6,142 nt of DNA from Bacteroidales bacterium (GTDB lineage Bacteria; Bacteroidota; Bacteroidia; Bacteroidales; UBA932): the NCBI GenBank assembly GCA_024689525.1, contig JAILDI010000035.1:1-6142 (forward strand). Reading direction: 5' to 3'. The notes beneath the pieces were generated by a model. The model had not been told where the DNA came from. It saw nothing but the letters and a program-made list of their open reading frames with translations, and ran no database searches. Position numbers and translations under genes: made by a program. This document shows positions 4,218 to 6,142 of the stretch, piece by piece (position 1 is the stretch's first letter; each line of letters begins with the position of its first letter).

Positions 4218-5921
4218 TTATTTTGTGACGGGACGGATGGACTGGAGGATAGCCTGCTCACGGAGATTCAGGTATGGGGTCGTCCCCGCGGGGAAGCGGT
4301 AAAGCTGGTCTCTGCCCTGATTGAACATATAGGCGTTGGTTACTTCGCCGCCCCACTTTGAAGGGGTGGCGTCCCAGGCGGTGTCAGCGCCAGTGAGGCC
4401 GTTTGCTTCTAGCCAGGAGGAGTAACTCGCCTGAGGATAGATGTTCACATAGGTGAAATCTACGCTGCCTTGCCCGGCGAAAGCCTCGGCAAACACCGTC
4501 ACCCTTTCGAGATTTCCCAGGACACAGCCCCTCTTTTCCCACTCTTTGAAATGGTCCGAGACGTCCACGTGACCCTCTTGACGGCGGCTCTTGCGAACGC
4601 CAAAATACTGATAGAAATCCGCAGTGTTCCCAAAAACAGTGGGGGCATTAGCTCTCATTCCTTTATATAATGTATAAGTGTCTCCGTCAACCACATAATC
4701 GCCCTGTGAAGTACATCCATAAGGCGTAAACAGGCTAAACTGGTCTTCCACAATGAAAAACTCCGTGATATTCTCAGAACCGGTCCAACCGTAGATGCCG
4801 ATATACGAACCGCTACCGGCATTTCCTTGTTTTGTAAACTTGTAATCTGCAGCGATGTTTCCTATCTCGTCGTGCTTTTGGGTGTAATTGAACATCTGGC
4901 CAAGCTGCCCGACAACATCACCTGAGTTGTTCCACGTCACCTTGAACGAGGCATCAGGATAATAAGTAAGACTGCCGTTACCCTTCTCTGTAAAAAGTGC
5001 GCATTCTAGATCAGATCCGGAATAAATGTTCTTTACACCGTTATGGGTCAGCGTTTTGCCAGTCCCTTTATGCCCTTCCATCATAAAATCCAGATACCAG
5101 GCAGCCGCGACACTGCTGCAGGCAGTTGAAGACCAGTAGTATCCATAGTCCTGATTATCCCGGAGGTCACTGCCCTTCTTGTATCCTGCTGCGGGGAGGA
5201 AGATGCTGTTGCCGTTGCTTTTGCTGGTTATCTTGTAGCCTTTGACACCGCCCTGCGTGGTTTCCTCCACGTTGCAGTTGGCGGGATTGATCAGCTCCTC
5301 GAACTCCGCACGCGTGGGCATACGCCAGGCTTTGCCGCAAAGGCCGGGGACGGGATCCGATGCGTTCCAGGCGTAATAGTCGCCGCTTTCTGTAGGGGTG
5401 GTCGTTCCCAGGTTGCTCGAGGCCCATTTAACGCTGAGCCCAAGGTCTACGGGCTCCATTGTAAATACAGGCGCGGGGGCGCTGACGCTCACCTGGCAGC
5501 TGGCGGTGAAGCCTCCGTCCTCCGTTGTGACGGTTATCTTGGCAGAACCCTCACTGACCGCCGTCACAAGGCCATTATCCACAGTGGCCACACCAGGGGA
5601 GTCGCTGCTCCAAACAATATTTGCATTGCTGGCATCGGCAGGAGAGACCGTGGCGGTAAGACTGCCGGTTTCACCTTCGATAAGTGAAAGTGTCTCCGGG
5701 CTAAGTGTAACGTCGGTTACGGCAATCGTTGTAGTGCCGCCGCCGTTTTCATTACCGTTACCACCCTGGTTTTCATTACCGCCTTGATTTTCATTGCCGC
5801 CCTGGTTCTCGTTGCCATTATTGGGTTGTACAGGATCTTCACCCTTGCAGGCCGCGAATGAAAACACTATTGCCGCGGACACCAAAATAGCCCGCAGGAG
5901 TTTGAACAAGTTCTGCTTCAT
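4218..5921 (-). CDS. Multidomain lipoprotein: Big_2, split FISUMP domain and GH11 endo-xylanase
   Basis: This 567-residue predicted surface lipoprotein should cut beta-1,4-xylan. Residues 1-24 are the signal, with lipobox FAAC and acylated Cys25 followed by KGED. Residues 31-62 are a flexible Asn/Gln/Gly linker with three NENQGG copies. Residues about 66-148 are a Big_2 Ig-like domain. Residues about 157-284 match the FISUMP domain (VDLGLSVKWASSNLG, DYYAW, AWRMPTRAEFEEL, GNSIFLPAAGY, YGYYWSSTA). Residues about 285-495 are GH11: TWNNSGD (328-335 region), IYGWT, nucleophile Glu387 in TEFFIVED, Arg423 before NAP, FYQYFGVR, DHFKEWEKRG and acid/base Glu479 in VFAEAFAG. It is closest in style to rumen fungal and bacterial GH11 enzymes. 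Residues about 499-535 (WLEANGLTGADTAWDA...) form a short linker-like module. The last residues, QSIRPVTK, are a typical FISUMP ending. The start at 5921 begins the signal peptide; the in-frame ATG at 5963 lies upstream of the -7 box. Confidence 0.88.
   Translation of the reverse strand: MKQNLFKLLRAILVSAAIVFSFAACKGEDPVQPNNGNENQGGNENQGGNENQGGNGNENGGGTTTIAVTDVTLSPETLSLIEGETGSLTATVSPADASNANIVWSSDSPGVATVDNGLVTAVSEGSAKITVTTEDGGFTASCQVSVSAPAPVFTMEPVDLGLSVKWASSNLGTTTPTESGDYYAWNASDPVPGLCGKAWRMPTRAEFEELINPANCNVEETTQGGVKGYKITSKSNGNSIFLPAAGYKKGSDLRDNQDYGYYWSSTACSSVAAAWYLDFMMEGHKGTGKTLTHNGVKNIYSGSDLECALFTEKGNGSLTYYPDASFKVTWNNSGDVVGQLGQMFNYTQKHDEIGNIAADYKFTKQGNAGSGSYIGIYGWTGSENITEFFIVEDQFSLFTPYGCTSQGDYVVDGDTYTLYKGMRANAPTVFGNTADFYQYFGVRKSRRQEGHVDVSDHFKEWEKRGCVLGNLERVTVFAEAFAGQGSVDFTYVNIYPQASYSSWLEANGLTGADTAWDATPSKWGGEVTNAYMFNQGRDQLYRFPAGTTPYLNLREQAILQSIRPVTK
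5760..5813 (-). repeat. Three 18-bp coding repeats (NENQGG) in the xylanase linker
   Basis: Three consecutive 18-bp units each encode NENQGG (residues 37-54), followed by a diverged NGNENGGG. The units differ only at synonymous positions (for example AAC/AAT, GGC/GGT). They form the spacer between the lipidated Cys and the Big_2 domain, holding the domains away from the membrane. Copy number may vary among strains through slippage. Confidence 0.85.
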
Positions 5922-5940
5922 AATATGTATAATTGACAAA

Positions 5941-5972
5941 CAAATATCGTCATTCTCAATCAAAAATGCAAG
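5941..5972 (-). promoter_or_regulatory. Promoter of the xylanase lipoprotein gene
   Basis: On the minus strand CTTG (5972-5969) is followed after exactly 20 nt by GATATTTG (5948-5941), one mismatch from TAnnTTTG. The -7 box ends 19 nt before the ATG at 5921, so the leader is about 13 nt. Placement of this promoter excludes the upstream in-frame ATG at 5963. No conserved Shine-Dalgarno sequence is visible, which is normal in Bacteroidota. Confidence 0.5.
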
Positions 5973-6042
5973 TGCAGTCGCCTGGAACCCGTTGTTGCCC
6001 TATATGCCTTGGGGGTCCTGTGAGTGAAAATGCATATAACAC

Positions 6043-6090
6043 AAAAAAGACAGTAGGCCGGGCTTTATTAGATACTTTACTAAATCCCGC
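6043..6090 (-). terminator. Possible terminator of a gene entering from the right
   Basis: On the minus strand GCGGG-A-TTTA (6090-6081) can pair with TAAA-G-CCCGGC (6067-6057), with one A-G mismatch, one bulge and a 13-nt loop. Six T residues follow at 6048-6043, 8 nt after the stem. It sits between the possible right-edge coding end and the xylanase promoter. The gap to the T-run makes it a weak candidate. Confidence 0.35.
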
Positions 6091-6120
6091 TTATTTGGAG
6101 ACTTTTAGCAGAAAAAAATT

Positions 6121-6142
6121 CTACGCAAAGAGATCGTCCATC
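6121..6142 (-). CDS. Possible 3' end of a minus-strand gene (partial)
   Basis: Reading leftward from the edge, one frame gives MDDLFA and then a TAG at 6123-6121. An acidic-hydrophobic tail of this kind is common at protein C-termini, and a terminator-like structure follows at 6043-6090. Only seven codons including the stop are in the window, so no product can be named and the frame may be chance. Confidence 0.25.

Noticed and set aside
5398..5787. Plus-strand open frame opposite the Big_2 and linker region
   Set aside because: Antisense to a well-supported lipoprotein; the proline/serine-rich tail only mirrors the NENQGG repeat.
5922..5963. N-terminal extension of the xylanase lipoprotein to the ATG at 5963
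   Set aside because: The lipoprotein signal begins at 5921 and the promoter -7 box lies between the two starts.
6001..6038. Inverted repeat TATATGC/GCATATA upstream of the xylanase gene
   Set aside because: Only 7 bp, AT-rich, with a 24-nt loop; expected by chance and not placed at a promoter element.
1..6142. CRISPR array, tRNA, rRNA, transposase or SusC/SusD genes
   Set aside because: No regularly spaced repeats, cloverleaf, rRNA-like sequence or family motifs for these were found on either strand.

Overview
The window looks like chromosomal DNA from a Bacteroidota (Bacteroidales-type) gut or rumen bacterium. Four things point there. The promoters follow the Bacteroidota pattern (TAnnTTTG about 20 nt downstream of a TTTG-like -33 box). 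There is an S46 dipeptidyl-peptidase of the DPP11 type. There is a fimbrillin-like lipoprotein. There is a lipoprotein that combines a Big_2 domain, a Fibrobacter-succinogenes-paralogous (FISUMP) domain and a GH11 xylanase, a combination that suggests a plant-fibre-fed gut. Genus cannot be fixed from the sequence.

Layout, left to right. Positions 1-130 hold a leftward promoter for a gene beyond the left edge and a possible terminator. Positions 130-291 (minus) hold a short hydrophobic reading frame that appears frameshifted, placed 1 nt after the stop of the gene before it. Positions 293-2251 (minus) encode a complete secreted DPP11-like serine peptidase with an almost leaderless mRNA. The 321 bp between its start codon and the next gene contain a cluster of TGTCGCTCA motifs beside the peptidase promoter, then a roughly 107-bp concentric inverted-repeat element, then a rightward promoter. 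That promoter drives a 40-codon peptide gene (2573-2695) and, 20 bp later, a 478-residue fimbrillin-like lipoprotein (2716-4152). A stem-loop at 4175-4196 separates it from a convergent 567-residue lipoprotein (minus, 4218-5921) that carries an apparently active GH11 xylanase domain. The right end has a possible terminator and perhaps the last codons of another minus-strand gene.

All three large products are exported: two are lipoproteins probably displayed on the outer surface, and one is a periplasmic peptidase. A reasonable reading is a set of independently transcribed cell-envelope genes for fibre attack (xylanase), surface appendage or adhesion (fimbrillin-like) and peptide catabolism (DPP11), rather than one pathway. 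There is no SusC/SusD pair, transposase, tRNA, rRNA or CRISPR array. The most unusual items are the GH11 domain apparently nested inside a split FISUMP domain, the small peptide paired with the fimbrillin-like gene, and the unexplained structured DNA in the divergent intergenic region.
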